Below are positions 18,778 to 25,366 of a stretch of DNA of 32,526 nt, one piece after another. The DNA is from Nocardia otitidiscaviarum NBRC 14405. Lineage in GTDB: Bacteria; Actinomycetota; Actinomycetes; Mycobacteriales; Mycobacteriaceae. A model generated the notes under the pieces. That model ran no database searches, was not told the origin of the DNA, and was given only the letters and a program-made list of their open reading frames with translations. The stretch is from assembly GCF_000308635.1 (NCBI RefSeq), contig NZ_BAGD01000117.1, forward strand, positions 1-32,526, read 5' to 3'. Position numbers and translations under genes: made by a program. Each line of letters begins with the position of its first letter. The stretch's first letter is position 1.

Positions 18778-19893
18778 TCAGGCCAGCTGCACGGTGGCGG
18801 TGGCGCGGCCGAAGATCTTGCGGCCCTGGGACTTGGCGACGATGGCGACGACGGCCGTCCTGGTCTCCGGATCCATGGACTTCACCTTGCCGGTGTACTC
18901 GATCTCGGCGGCGCGGTCGACGGGAACGTAGACGGGGCTGGTGAAGCGGACGTTGTACTCCTTGACCGCGCCCGGATTGCCCAGCCAGGAGGTGACGAAG
19001 CCGCCGCCCAGGCCCATGGTGAGCATGCCGTGCGCCACCACGTTCTCCAGGCCGACGAGCTTGCAGACGTCGTCGCTCCAGTGGATCGGGTTGGCGTCGC
19101 CGGAGACACCGGCGTAGTTCACCAGATCGCCGCGGGTGAGCCGGACGATGCGGGTGGGCAGCTCCTGGCCGACGGTGACGTCGTCGAAGCGGATGGCGTG
19201 CTTGGCGGGCACATCGCCCTGCGTTTGCTGGACCGGAACCGGGGCGGCGTGCACCTGGTTCGCCGCATCGGCGTGGGCCTGATGGTCGGGGCGCTCGTCC
19301 GGGCCGATGCCGTGCATGAGCACATTGCGCACCGCGTCGGAGAGATTGGGATCGATGTCACCGCCGCTGCGACCGATCAGGGTGGTGTAGGTGGTGAGCA
19401 CCAACTCGTCGTTCTGCGCGACCACATCGTTCTTGGTGACGATGATGTCGCCGCCGAACGCCTGCCGGAACGAGTGCAGGTAGACGATGCAGGACAGCCG
19501 GTCACCGGCCTTGATGGGGCGGTGGAACTCCAGGATCTGATCGGTCTGCATGATCTGACTCAGGTCGTAACCGGTGACGACCTGCTCGAACAGCTTGCGC
19601 TGGGCCAGGATTCCGACCAGGGAGATGAAGGTGAGCGGCGCGACCAGACCGTCGTAGCCGTACTCCCGGGCGGCATCCTCGTCCCAGTGCACCGGGTGGT
19701 AGTCCTGCACGGCGCGGGCGTACTCGCGCACCTTCTCGCGGCCGACCTCGTAGTAGTCGGCCACACGGTAGTGGTGGCCCACCATGGCGGCGGCGTGTGC
19801 GGCGGGATCGAAAGCTTCACCCGAATCGACCATGTCGGCCTCGATATCCTGTACGACCTCGGTGTTGAGAGTCACGGCAGAGTTGAGATTCAC
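18778..19893 (-). CDS. hadAB: Fused (3R)-hydroxyacyl-ACP dehydratase HadA/HadB
   Basis: Two MaoC-like hot-dog domains in one chain, 371 residues from GTG 19893. Residues about 36-185 match HadA (HHYRVADYYEVGREKVREYA) and about 230-371 match HadB, with the hydratase motif GDANPIH (Asp266, His271). In mycobacteria separate HadA, HadB and HadC dehydrate FAS-II intermediates during mycolic acid synthesis. Here A and B are fused and no hadC follows; tRNA-Trp and secE come next. The HadA half keeps QDYHPVH (Asp64, His69), an Asp/His pair in the hydratase position. The start is uncertain: GTG 19893, GTG 19875 (the two lie in an 18-bp tandem duplication) or ATG 19833, which has a GAGG ribosome site. 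The frame stays open to ATG 19980, but a TATATA box lies inside that extension. Confidence 0.9.
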   Translation of the reverse strand: MNLNSAVTLNTEVVQDIEADMVDSGEAFDPAAHAAAMVGHHYRVADYYEVGREKVREYARAVQDYHPVHWDEDAAREYGYDGLVAPLTFISLVGILAQRKLFEQVVTGYDLSQIMQTDQILEFHRPIKAGDRLSCIVYLHSFRQAFGGDIIVTKNDVVAQNDELVLTTYTTLIGRSGGDIDPNLSDAVRNVLMHGIGPDERPDHQAHADAANQVHAAPVPVQQTQGDVPAKHAIRFDDVTVGQELPTRIVRLTRGDLVNYAGVSGDANPIHWSDDVCKLVGLENVVAHGMLTMGLGGGFVTSWLGNPGAVKEYNVRFTSPVYVPVDRAAEIEYTGKVKSMDPETRTAVVAIVAKSQGRKIFGRATATVQLA

Positions 19894-19899
19894 GGCAGA
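19864..19899. repeat. 18-bp tandem duplication at the hadAB start
   Basis: Two adjacent 18-bp units, 19864-19881 and 19882-19899, differ at one base (G versus T). Each carries a minus-strand GTG, so the duplication doubles the candidate start codon of hadAB. Confidence 0.9.
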
Positions 19900-19950
19900 G
19901 AAGTCCCTATCTGATCCCAACCCGGGATCGGCGGAGCGCTGAACCACCGC

Positions 19951-19956
19951 TATATA
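19951..19956 (-). promoter_or_regulatory. TATATA, candidate -10 box of hadAB
   Basis: A lone TATATA lies in GC-rich surroundings about 58 bp upstream of the hadAB GTG. No convincing -35 sits at 17 bp. The long hairpin of 19961-20025 lies directly upstream instead. Confidence 0.3.
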
Positions 19957-19960
19957 CACC

Positions 19961-20025
19961 AAGTGCCGGACCGGGGCCACTGTCCCTGTGTAGGAGGGAC
20001 GTAGCGGCTTACCGTTCCGGCACTT
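19961..20025 (-). ncRNA. Long structured hairpin between rpmG and hadAB
   Basis: Read as minus-strand RNA, 20025-20016 pairs with 19970-19961 (10 bp, AAGTGCCGGA arm). After one mismatch come 3 bp, a small internal loop, 6 bp (20008-20003 with 19976-19981), a 2-nt bulge, and 6 bp (GTCCCT/AGGGAC) around a 7-nt loop. That makes about 25 pairs in 65 nt. One pair is U-G on the minus RNA but would be A-C on the plus RNA, favouring minus-strand transcription. No T-run follows, so it is not an ordinary terminator. The function is unknown. Confidence 0.6.
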
Positions 20026-20055
20026 CTTCCACGCGGTAGAGCGCGCGGGGTTAAG

Positions 20056-20226
20056 TTAGCGGGATTCGCGGTGCGCCCGGTGGGTACCGCAGTTCGGGCA
20101 GAACTTCTTCAGTTCCAACCGATCCGGGTCGTTCCGGCGGTTCTTCTTGGTGATGTAGTTGCGGTGCTTGCACTGCTCGCAGGCCAAGGTGATCTTTGGC
20201 CGGATATCAGTGGACTTCGCGGCCAC
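20056..20226 (-). CDS. rpmG: 50S ribosomal protein L33 (zinc-ribbon type)
   Basis: A 56-residue L33 from GTG 20226 to a TAA at 20056, read directly from the minus strand (starts VAAKSTDIRPKITLACEQCK). Four cysteines in two CxxC pairs (16/19 and 43/46) make it the zinc-binding C+ form. In mycobacteria the same L33 (RpmG2) lies between tRNA-Met and hadA, as here. It is probably co-transcribed with the tRNA-Met 41 bp upstream. GAAAGAAGG precedes the start. Confidence 0.96.
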   Translation of the reverse strand: MAAKSTDIRPKITLACEQCKHRNYITKKNRRNDPDRLELKKFCPNCGTHRAHRESR

Positions 20227-20267
20227 GATTTGCCTTCTTTCCGGTCAGCCTGATGGGTATCAGTATG

Positions 20268-20340
20268 TAGCGATGGCCGGACTCGAACCGGCGACACAAC
20301 GATTATGAGTCGTTTGCTCTACCGCCTGAGCTACACCGCC
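20268..20340 (-). tRNA. metT: tRNA-Met (CAT, elongator)
   Basis: A 73-nt cloverleaf on the minus strand. Acceptor GGCGGTG pairs with CATCGCT, allowing G-U pairs. The anticodon stem AACGA/TCGTT holds CTCATAA (anticodon CAT), and the T-arm is GCCGG-TTCGAGT-CCGGC. The paired first base indicates an elongator, not an initiator. CCA is not encoded. Confidence 0.96.
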
Positions 20341-20419
20341 TTACGCGCGGTATTGGCAGCAGCGACGGCCCGGTCATTCTAAAGGGAGTGCCGAGTCGGT
20401 CACCACCGGCAATCCGGCG

Positions 20420-20492
20420 AGCCCCCTAACGGAATCGAACCGTTGACCTTTTCCTTACCATGGAAACGCTCTGCCGACTGAGCTAAGGGGGC
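20420..20492 (-). tRNA. thrT: tRNA-Thr (GGT)
   Basis: A 73-nt cloverleaf on the minus strand. Acceptor GCCCCCT pairs with AGGGGGC. The anticodon stem TTTCC/GGAAA holds ATGGTAA (anticodon GGT), and the T-loop is TTCGATT. It lies upstream of tRNA-Met in the same direction. Confidence 0.97.
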
Positions 20493-20541
20493 ATGTCTGC
20501 TTGGCTCCGACCCGAAGGGCGGGGCGCTGAAGACTTGAACG

Positions 20542-20571
20542 AGGTTACACAACATCTTGACCCAACTCCAA
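20542..20571 (-). promoter_or_regulatory. Candidate promoter for the thrT-metT-rpmG unit
   Basis: The minus strand has TTGGAG (20571-20566), an 18-nt spacer and TAACCT (20547-20542), about 50 bp before tRNA-Thr and downstream of the tRNA-Tyr terminator. Confidence 0.4.
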
Positions 20572-20624
20572 ACCGGCTGGTCAACCGCGATTTTCTGGCC
20601 GATTCCCGGTGCCCGCCCGCCGCT

Positions 20625-20679
20625 GGTTCGCGGCGCGTCTCGGTTCTGGACTGACCGGAGCGGGGGAGCGAAGCGGAGG
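20625..20679 (+). repeat. Dispersed 55-bp repeat, copy A
   Basis: This segment is 53/55 identical to the reverse complement of 23932-23986. The core reads GGTTCGCGGCGCGTC, then CGGTTCTGGACTGACCGGAG, then a GGAGCGAAGCGGAGG end. Both copies are intergenic. Copy A lacks the second palindromic arm seen in copy B. Confidence 0.9.
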
Positions 20680-20701
20680 CAATCGAACACAGCAAACACA
20701 A

Positions 20702-20734
20702 AACCCCTCGGGACCGGTTCGGTCCCAAGGGGTT
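20702..20734 (-). terminator. Intrinsic terminator after tRNA-Tyr
   Basis: Arms AACCCCTTGGGACCG and CGGTCCCGAGGGGTT pair over 15 positions with one mismatch around a 3-nt loop. On the minus strand TTGTGTTTGC follows. It lies 6 bp after tRNA-Tyr. Confidence 0.85.
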
Positions 20735-20740
20735 CGAGTG

Positions 20741-20823
20741 TGGCAGGTGTAGGATTCGAACCTACGTAGGCTCTCGCCGACAGATTTACAGTCTGCTCCC
20801 ATTGGCCGCTCGGGCAACCTGCC
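20741..20823 (-). tRNA. tyrT: tRNA-Tyr (GTA)
   Basis: An 83-nt class II tRNA with a long variable arm on the minus strand. Acceptor GGCAGGT pairs with ACCTGCC. The anticodon loop CTGTAAA gives anticodon GTA, and the T-arm is GTAGG-TTCGAAT-CCTAC. CCA is not encoded. Confidence 0.97.
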
Positions 20824-20849
20824 TGGGTACGCCTTGCAGCGCGGTGACG

Positions 20850-20880
20850 AGAATACATCGAACCCCCGCCCGGAATGCAA
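20850..20880 (-). promoter_or_regulatory. Candidate tRNA-Tyr promoter
   Basis: The minus strand has TTGCAT (20880-20875), a long 19-nt spacer and TATTCT (20855-20850), 27 bp before tRNA-Tyr. The -10 equals the one proposed for rplJL. Confidence 0.4.
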
Positions 20881-20965
20881 ACCGGCTGGAAAACGCGGTG
20901 TCCGACGGACTACGGTCGGCGTTCGAACCCCCCACAAACTTCCGATCTCGGACAGGAGCACAAGC

Positions 20966-21457
20966 GTGGCCGATTCATCGTTCGATGTCGTCAGCAAGGT
21001 CGACCGACAGGAGGTGGACAATGCGCTCAACCAGGCGGCCAAGGAGCTGAACACCCGCTACGACTTCCGCGGGACCGGTGCGGGCATCGAATGGTCCGGC
21101 GAGGAGAAGATCGTGATCCAGGCCGAGTCCGAGGATCGCGTGAAGGCGGCGCTGGAGGTGTTCAAGGAGAAGCTGATTCGCCGCGATATCTCGCTCAAGG
21201 CGTTCGACGCGGGTGATCCGCAGGCCTCCGGCAAGGTGTACAAGATCACAGGAACCCTGGTGCAGGGCATCTCCCAGGACAACGCGAAGAAGATCTCCAA
21301 GAAGATCCGCGACGAGGGCCCCAAGGGCGTGAAGGCGCAGATCCAGGGCGAGGAACTGCGGGTCAGCTCCAAGAGCCGCGACGACCTCCAGGCCGTGATC
21401 TCACTGCTGAAGAACAGCGACTTCGAGGTGGCGCTGCAGTTCGTGAACTACCGCTAG
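20966..21457 (+). CDS. YajQ family cyclic di-GMP-binding protein
   Basis: A 163-residue YajQ (DUF520) protein from GTG 20966 (VADSSFDVVSKVDRQEVDNA), preceded by AGGAG at 8 nt. The longer open frame upstream runs towards tRNA-Tyr and is rejected. It has the family N-terminus and the C-terminal end LKNSDFEVALQFVNYR. YajQ proteins are two-domain nucleotide-binding proteins, and one member is a c-di-GMP effector; the role in actinobacteria is not settled. The last 18 bp, including the FVNYR codons, are tandemly duplicated past the stop. It is convergent with the VOC gene across a terminator. Confidence 0.95.
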   Translation: MADSSFDVVSKVDRQEVDNALNQAAKELNTRYDFRGTGAGIEWSGEEKIVIQAESEDRVKAALEVFKEKLIRRDISLKAFDAGDPQASGKVYKITGTLVQGISQDNAKKISKKIRDEGPKGVKAQIQGEELRVSSKSRDDLQAVISLLKNSDFEVALQFVNYR

Positions 21458-21473
21458 TTCGTGAACTACCGCT
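21438..21473 (+). repeat. 18-bp tandem duplication at the yajQ stop
   Basis: Units 21438-21455 and 21456-21473 are identical (AGTTCGTGAACTACCGCT). The TAG stop of yajQ is created at the junction. A TGA follows the second unit in the same frame, probably the ancestral stop. Confidence 0.95.
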
Positions 21474-21600
21474 GAGAATCAGGACAGCCTCGGGGGCCCG
21501 AGGGATCAGGACTGCGTTGGTGCCGATGTTTCGCGAACGGCGGGCGACACCCGCGACAGACACCTACCCGCAGCCGACGCTGTCCGCACCGTACGAGCAC

Positions 21601-21630
21601 GGGCGCGGCACCCGACCGGGTGCCGCGCCC
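21601..21630. terminator. Hairpin between convergent yajQ and VOC genes
   Basis: A perfect 13-bp stem (GGGCGCGGCACCC arm) with a GACC loop. On the plus strand GACGTCCGTTTTCT follows. It likely ends yajQ transcripts and may act in both directions. Confidence 0.75.
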
Positions 21631-21644
21631 GACGTCCGTTTTCT

Positions 21645-22076
21645 CTAGTTTCCCGGGTCGAACGGGCGCTTCTCCACAATGACCAGCCAGTTGCCGGAGT
21701 TGTCGCGGATCACCGCCTCCACGCCGTACGGACGCTCGGCGGGCGGCTGCACGATCTCCACCCCCTTGGCGGTGAGTTCCTCGATTGTCTTGTGGCAGTC
21801 GTCGGTGGCCAGGCCGAGGGCCCCGTGGCTGCCCTTGGCGAGGGCGCGGCGGGTGGCCTCGGCCAGGTCGTCGTCGAGCGGCGGGCCGGGCAGCATGAGG
21901 GTGACCTCGAGTTCCGGATGATCCGGGTGGGCGACGGTCACCCAGCGGAATCCGTTGTCGCCCATGGTCACATCGGCGGTTTCGACGAAGCCCAGCTTGT
22001 CGGTGTACCACCGTTTGGCGGCGGTCTGGTCGAGGACGTACACGGTGGCGAGCGAGACGTGCGTAATTGCGGTCAT
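21645..22076 (-). CDS. VOC (glyoxalase/bleomycin-resistance) family protein
   Basis: A 143-residue vicinal-oxygen-chelate protein. The N-terminal half has THVSLATVYVLDQTAAKRWY and DKLGFVETADVTMGDNGFRW. The C-terminal half has SHGALGLATDDCHKTIEEL and ends IRDNSGNWLVIVEK. This is the common glyoxalase-like subgroup whose substrates are mostly unknown. It lies 65 bp after a short AraC-type regulator in the same direction, a frequent pairing. GGGGG just before ATG serves as the ribosome site. Confidence 0.9.
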   Translation of the reverse strand: MTAITHVSLATVYVLDQTAAKRWYTDKLGFVETADVTMGDNGFRWVTVAHPDHPELEVTLMLPGPPLDDDLAEATRRALAKGSHGALGLATDDCHKTIEELTAKGVEIVQPPAERPYGVEAVIRDNSGNWLVIVEKRPFDPGN

Positions 22077-22141
22077 GCCCCCAGGCTATGGAGCCGACCC
22101 CGCGCCCGGCTTCTCCGAAATTGCTCTGCTCGAACGTGTCG

Positions 22142-22561
22142 CTAGTCGGGCGGCCGCCGATCCGACAGGCCGTGGATGAACACGAAGCAGCCGGGAATGC
22201 GCGGAGTGCCCTCGGCCGCGAATTTGGCCTGGTAGTCCGACGGCGACAGGCCCACCAGTTCGGTGAATTTGCGACTGAACGAACCCAGCGAGCTGTAGCC
22301 CACCAGCATGCACGCCTCGGTCACCGTGACATTGGTGGCGCGCAACAGATCCTGTGCGCGCTCGATGCGGCGTTCGGCCAGGTAGACGGCGGGCGTCTTG
22401 CCGTAGGTGGCCGCGAAACTGCGCAGGAAGTGGTACTTGGACACGCCCGCCGCGGCCGCCAGACCGTCCAGGTCCAGCGGCTCGGCGTAGTTGCGGTCGG
22501 CCAGATCCCGGGCTCGGCGCAGATGCGGGAGCAGATCCTCGGGAACCGGACGGGACGCCAT
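22142..22561 (-). CDS. AraC family transcriptional regulator (DNA-binding domain only)
   Basis: A 139-residue protein made almost entirely of an AraC/XylS helix-turn-helix pair. The first helix-turn-helix is near LDGLAAAAGVSKYHFLRSF and the second near VTEACMLVGYSSLGSFSRKF, followed by the family signature GLSPSDYQAKF. There is no N-terminal sensor domain, so any signal sensing is unclear. It lies 6 bp after the menJ stop and upstream of the VOC gene, which it likely regulates, so menJ-araC-VOC may be one transcript. Confidence 0.93.
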   Translation of the reverse strand: MASRPVPEDLLPHLRRARDLADRNYAEPLDLDGLAAAAGVSKYHFLRSFAATYGKTPAVYLAERRIERAQDLLRATNVTVTEACMLVGYSSLGSFSRKFTELVGLSPSDYQAKFAAEGTPRIPGCFVFIHGLSDRRPPD

Positions 22562-22567
22562 GGCGGA

Positions 22568-23806
22568 TCAGGAGAAGGGCTGGAGTTCGTCGAAGCGCAG
22601 GGAGGCGCGCCCGGCGCCGCGCCACAGCTTGGCGGTCAGATCCACGTCCTCATCGGTGACCAGATTGCCCATCACGCGAACGGCGGTGCGCTGCAAAAGC
22701 TTCGAGCGCATCACCGGCGGGCCGCCGAGCGGCACCGTCTTGGGATGGGTGGCGAATCCGGCCAGTCGGCGCGCCACCGAGAAAGTGCGGCCGTAGCGGG
22801 CGCGCAGCATATCCGGCCACAGCGTGGACAGATCGGGCTCGTCCAGAATCCCGGCGAGCATGTGGCCGCCCTCCAGGCCGTAGTCGATGCCCTCGCCGTT
22901 GAGCGGGTTCACGCATCCGGCGGCATCGCCCACCAGCGCCCAGTTGCGGCCCGCCACGCGGGAGACCGCGCCGCCCATGGGCAGCAGCGCCGACGCCACC
23001 GCGCGCGCCTCACCCTCGAACCCCCACTCCTCGCGGCGCAGCGAGACATAGTGCTGCAGCAGCGGTTTCAGCGAGATGTGCGAGGGGCGGCGTTCGGTGG
23101 CCAGGGAGCCGACGCCGATATTGACCTCACCGTTGCCCAGCGGGAACACCCAGCCGTAGCCGGGGACCAGGCTGCCCTCGGCATCCCGCAGTTCCAGGTG
23201 CGAGGTGATCCACGGGTCGTCGCTGCGGGCGGATGTGATGTAGGCGCGGGCCGCCACGCCGTAGGCGTACTGCCGATGCCAGGTGCGGCCCAGCAGCTTG
23301 CCCACCGGCGACCGCACGCCGTCGGCCACGATCAGCGTCTTGCAGCTGATGGCGTGCAACCCGCCGTCGGTCTTCACCGTGACGCCGGTGACCCGGTCGC
23401 CGTCGCGGGCCACCTCGACCACACGCGCGCCGTCCACCATGCGCGCACCCGACTTCATCGCGGTCTCGCGCAGCTTGTCGTCGAGTTCGGTGCGCGGCAC
23501 GGCGCTGCCGTAACTCGGGAACGACCCCTGGGGCCAGGGCAGCAGCGCCTCGCGCCCGAACCCGGCCATGCGCAGCCCGTGGTTCACGGTATGCGCGCGC
23601 AGCCACTCCCCCAGCCCCAGATGCTCCAGTTCGGCCGTGGCGCGCGGAGTCAGCCCGTCACCGCAGGTCTTGTCGCGCGGGAACACCGCCGAATCCACGC
23701 CCAGCACGTCCCGCCCGGCCCGCGCCGCCCACGCGGCGGCGGCCGACCCGGCCGGTCCCGCCCCCACCACCAGCACCTCCGCGTGCGCGGGCAATACGTC
23801 CGACAT
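22568..23806 (-). CDS. menJ: Geranylgeranyl reductase family protein, probable menaquinone reductase MenJ
   Basis: A flavoprotein of 412 residues. The FAD dinucleotide motif VVGAGPAGSAAAAWAARAG lies near the N-terminus, then CGDGLTPRA, GYGWVFPLGNGEVNIGVG, and the second FAD motif WALVGDAAGCVNPLNGEGID. The sequence follows mycobacterial MenJ (Rv0561c), which saturates one isoprene unit of menaquinone-9. The neighbouring divergent prenyl diphosphate synthase matches the Rv0561c/Rv0562 arrangement. The start ATG 23806 (MSDVLPAHAEVLVVG) fits family length and follows CAGGGG. ATG 23851 would add 15 residues without a ribosome site. Confidence 0.92.
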   Translation of the reverse strand: MSDVLPAHAEVLVVGAGPAGSAAAAWAARAGRDVLGVDSAVFPRDKTCGDGLTPRATAELEHLGLGEWLRAHTVNHGLRMAGFGREALLPWPQGSFPSYGSAVPRTELDDKLRETAMKSGARMVDGARVVEVARDGDRVTGVTVKTDGGLHAISCKTLIVADGVRSPVGKLLGRTWHRQYAYGVAARAYITSARSDDPWITSHLELRDAEGSLVPGYGWVFPLGNGEVNIGVGSLATERRPSHISLKPLLQHYVSLRREEWGFEGEARAVASALLPMGGAVSRVAGRNWALVGDAAGCVNPLNGEGIDYGLEGGHMLAGILDEPDLSTLWPDMLRARYGRTFSVARRLAGFATHPKTVPLGGPPVMRSKLLQRTAVRVMGNLVTDEDVDLTAKLWRGAGRASLRFDELQPFS

Positions 23807-23851
23807 CGACCCCTGCCCGGGCGTCGTCTCCGGTGAACCCATGGGACCCAT

Positions 23852-24241
23852 ACTGGCACGGGCTGTGTTTGATTTGCCCTCCGCTGCGCTCCGGGCGGAT
23901 TCGCGGCGCTGAAAGTCCCGGTTCTTCCCTCCCTCCGCTTCGCTCCTCCGCTCCGGTCAGTCCAGAACCGGGACGCGCCGCGAACCCATGAGGGTTGCGC
24001 TACGGATGTGGACCAGGAAGTCCCTGCCACGGACACGAGCCGTAGGGCAGGCTGCGCTACGGACGCGAACAGGGAGGCTCGCCGCAGACGCGGACCTCGT
24101 TGGTTTCGCTACGGGCCGGGGGTGGAGGTGCGGGGGCGGCCGGTGTTCTTTGCGTCCCACTACGGTGGTGTTCCATGGGGATATAAGTGGCGACACGCTA
24201 GGTTCTTCCCCGTGGGGTCGGACGCGGCACTGGGAGATGAA
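23852..24241. other. Divergent intergenic region of menJ and the prenyl synthase
   Basis: This 390-bp stretch separates the divergent genes. It holds the palindromic repeat element (23900-23984), three loose repeats of CGCTACGG at about 23998, 24055 and 24107, and an AT-rich patch (GGATATAAG) at about 24179. I see no convincing gene. The frame open from 24008 lacks a ribosome site and coding character before 24242. Confidence 0.6.
23900..23984 (-). repeat. Dispersed repeat copy B, palindromic full form
   Basis: The outer arms TTCGCGGCGC and GCGCCGCGAA (23900-23909, 23975-23984) and inner arms GTCCCGGTTCT and AGAACCGGGAC pair, with one 5-nt bulge, over about 21 bp. They enclose a 40-nt CT-rich loop. 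The segment 23932-23986 repeats copy A at 20625-20679. This looks like a REP- or MITE-like element. Confidence 0.85.
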
Positions 24242-25264
24242 ATGAGCGCATCGGCTGTGAGCGATGAGAGCACCGTGGTTGCGGGGGTGGATCTCGGCGA
24301 TCCGGAGCTCGCCGCGACCGTGCGGAACGGCCTGGTGGAGGTCGAGGATCTGCTGATTCGAGAGCTGTCCGACGGGGAGGAATTCCTGCAGGAGGCCGCG
24401 CTGCACCTGGCGCGGGCGGGCGGGAAGCGGTTCCGGCCGCTGTTCACCATCCTCACCGGGCAGCTGGGCCCCAAGCCCGACAGCCCGGACCTGATCACGG
24501 CGGGCACCGTGGTCGAGCTGGTGCATCTGGCGACGCTGTACCACGACGACGTGATGGACGAGGCCCCGATGCGCCGCGGCGCGCCGAGCGTGAACTCGCG
24601 CTGGAGCAATTCCATCGCGATCCTCTCCGGCGACTACCTGTTCGCGCACGCCTCGCGCCTGGTGTCCACGCTGGGTCCGGACGCGGTGCGCATCATCGCC
24701 GAGACCTTCGCCGAGCTGGTGACCGGACAGATGCGGGAGACGCTGGGCGCCAAGGAATCCCAGGATCCGGTGGAGCACTATCTGCGGGTGGTGTGGGAGA
24801 AGACCGGCTCGCTCATCGCGGCCTCGGGCCGGTTCGGCGGCACCTTCTCCGGTGCGGACCCCGAGCATGTGGAGCGGCTGGCGCGGCTGGGCGACGCGGT
24901 GGGCACCGCCTTCCAGATCTCCGACGACATCATCGACATCTCCTCGGTGTCGGAGCAGTCCGGCAAGACTCCGGGCACCGACCTGCGCGAGGGGGTGCAC
25001 ACCCTGCCGGTGCTGTACGCGCTGCGCGACGAGGGCCCGGAGGGCGACCGGCTGCGCAAGCTGCTGGCCCGCCCGCTGGAGACCGACGCCGAGGTGGAGG
25101 AGGCGCTGGAGCTGCTGTCGCGCTCGCGCGGCATGCTGCTGGCCAAGGAGAAGTTGCAGGGGTACGCCGATATCGCGCACGCGGAGCTGTCCGCGCTGCC
25201 GGCCGGGCCCGCCAACGAGGCGCTGGAGCGCCTGGTGCGCTACACCATCGAACGCGTGGGCTGA
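24242..25264 (+). CDS. grcC1: Polyprenyl diphosphate synthase (GrcC-type)
   Basis: A trans-isoprenyl diphosphate synthase of 340 residues from ATG 24242, with GGGAG ribosome site. The first Asp-rich motif is DDVMD (102-106) followed by APMRRG. The second is DDIID (228-232). GGKRFRPLF and GQMRETLGA are also typical. It makes a long prenyl diphosphate, probably the menaquinone side chain, given menJ next to it and menG downstream; mycobacterial Rv0562 occupies the same position. Product chain length cannot be read from sequence. Confidence 0.94.
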   Translation: MSASAVSDESTVVAGVDLGDPELAATVRNGLVEVEDLLIRELSDGEEFLQEAALHLARAGGKRFRPLFTILTGQLGPKPDSPDLITAGTVVELVHLATLYHDDVMDEAPMRRGAPSVNSRWSNSIAILSGDYLFAHASRLVSTLGPDAVRIIAETFAELVTGQMRETLGAKESQDPVEHYLRVVWEKTGSLIAASGRFGGTFSGADPEHVERLARLGDAVGTAFQISDDIIDISSVSEQSGKTPGTDLREGVHTLPVLYALRDEGPEGDRLRKLLARPLETDAEVEEALELLSRSRGMLLAKEKLQGYADIAHAELSALPAGPANEALERLVRYTIERVG

Positions 25265-25366
25265 GCCGACGACCGTGGCCCGGGTCGCATCCGGGAACCC
25301 GTTTCACCGTGCTCATCGTTGACCTGGTGTAACGCACACTGGGAGGGGCGCGGCAGAAGGAGACCG

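Noticed and set aside
20400..20858. 152-codon minus-strand frame
   Set aside because: It runs through tRNA-Tyr, the terminator, the dispersed repeat and tRNA-Thr, so it is not a gene.
23994..24115. Three loose CGCTACGG repeats as a CRISPR-like or operator array
   Set aside because: Units match over only about 8 bp with unequal spacing and no conserved flanks. I treat them as composition.
24008..24241. 78-residue N-terminal extension of the prenyl synthase
   Set aside because: It is Arg/Gly-rich without family support, crosses the promoter region, and a good ribosome site precedes ATG 24242.
23957..25180. 407-codon minus-strand frame
   Set aside because: It is antisense to the prenyl synthase, which has both Asp-rich catalytic motifs on the plus strand.
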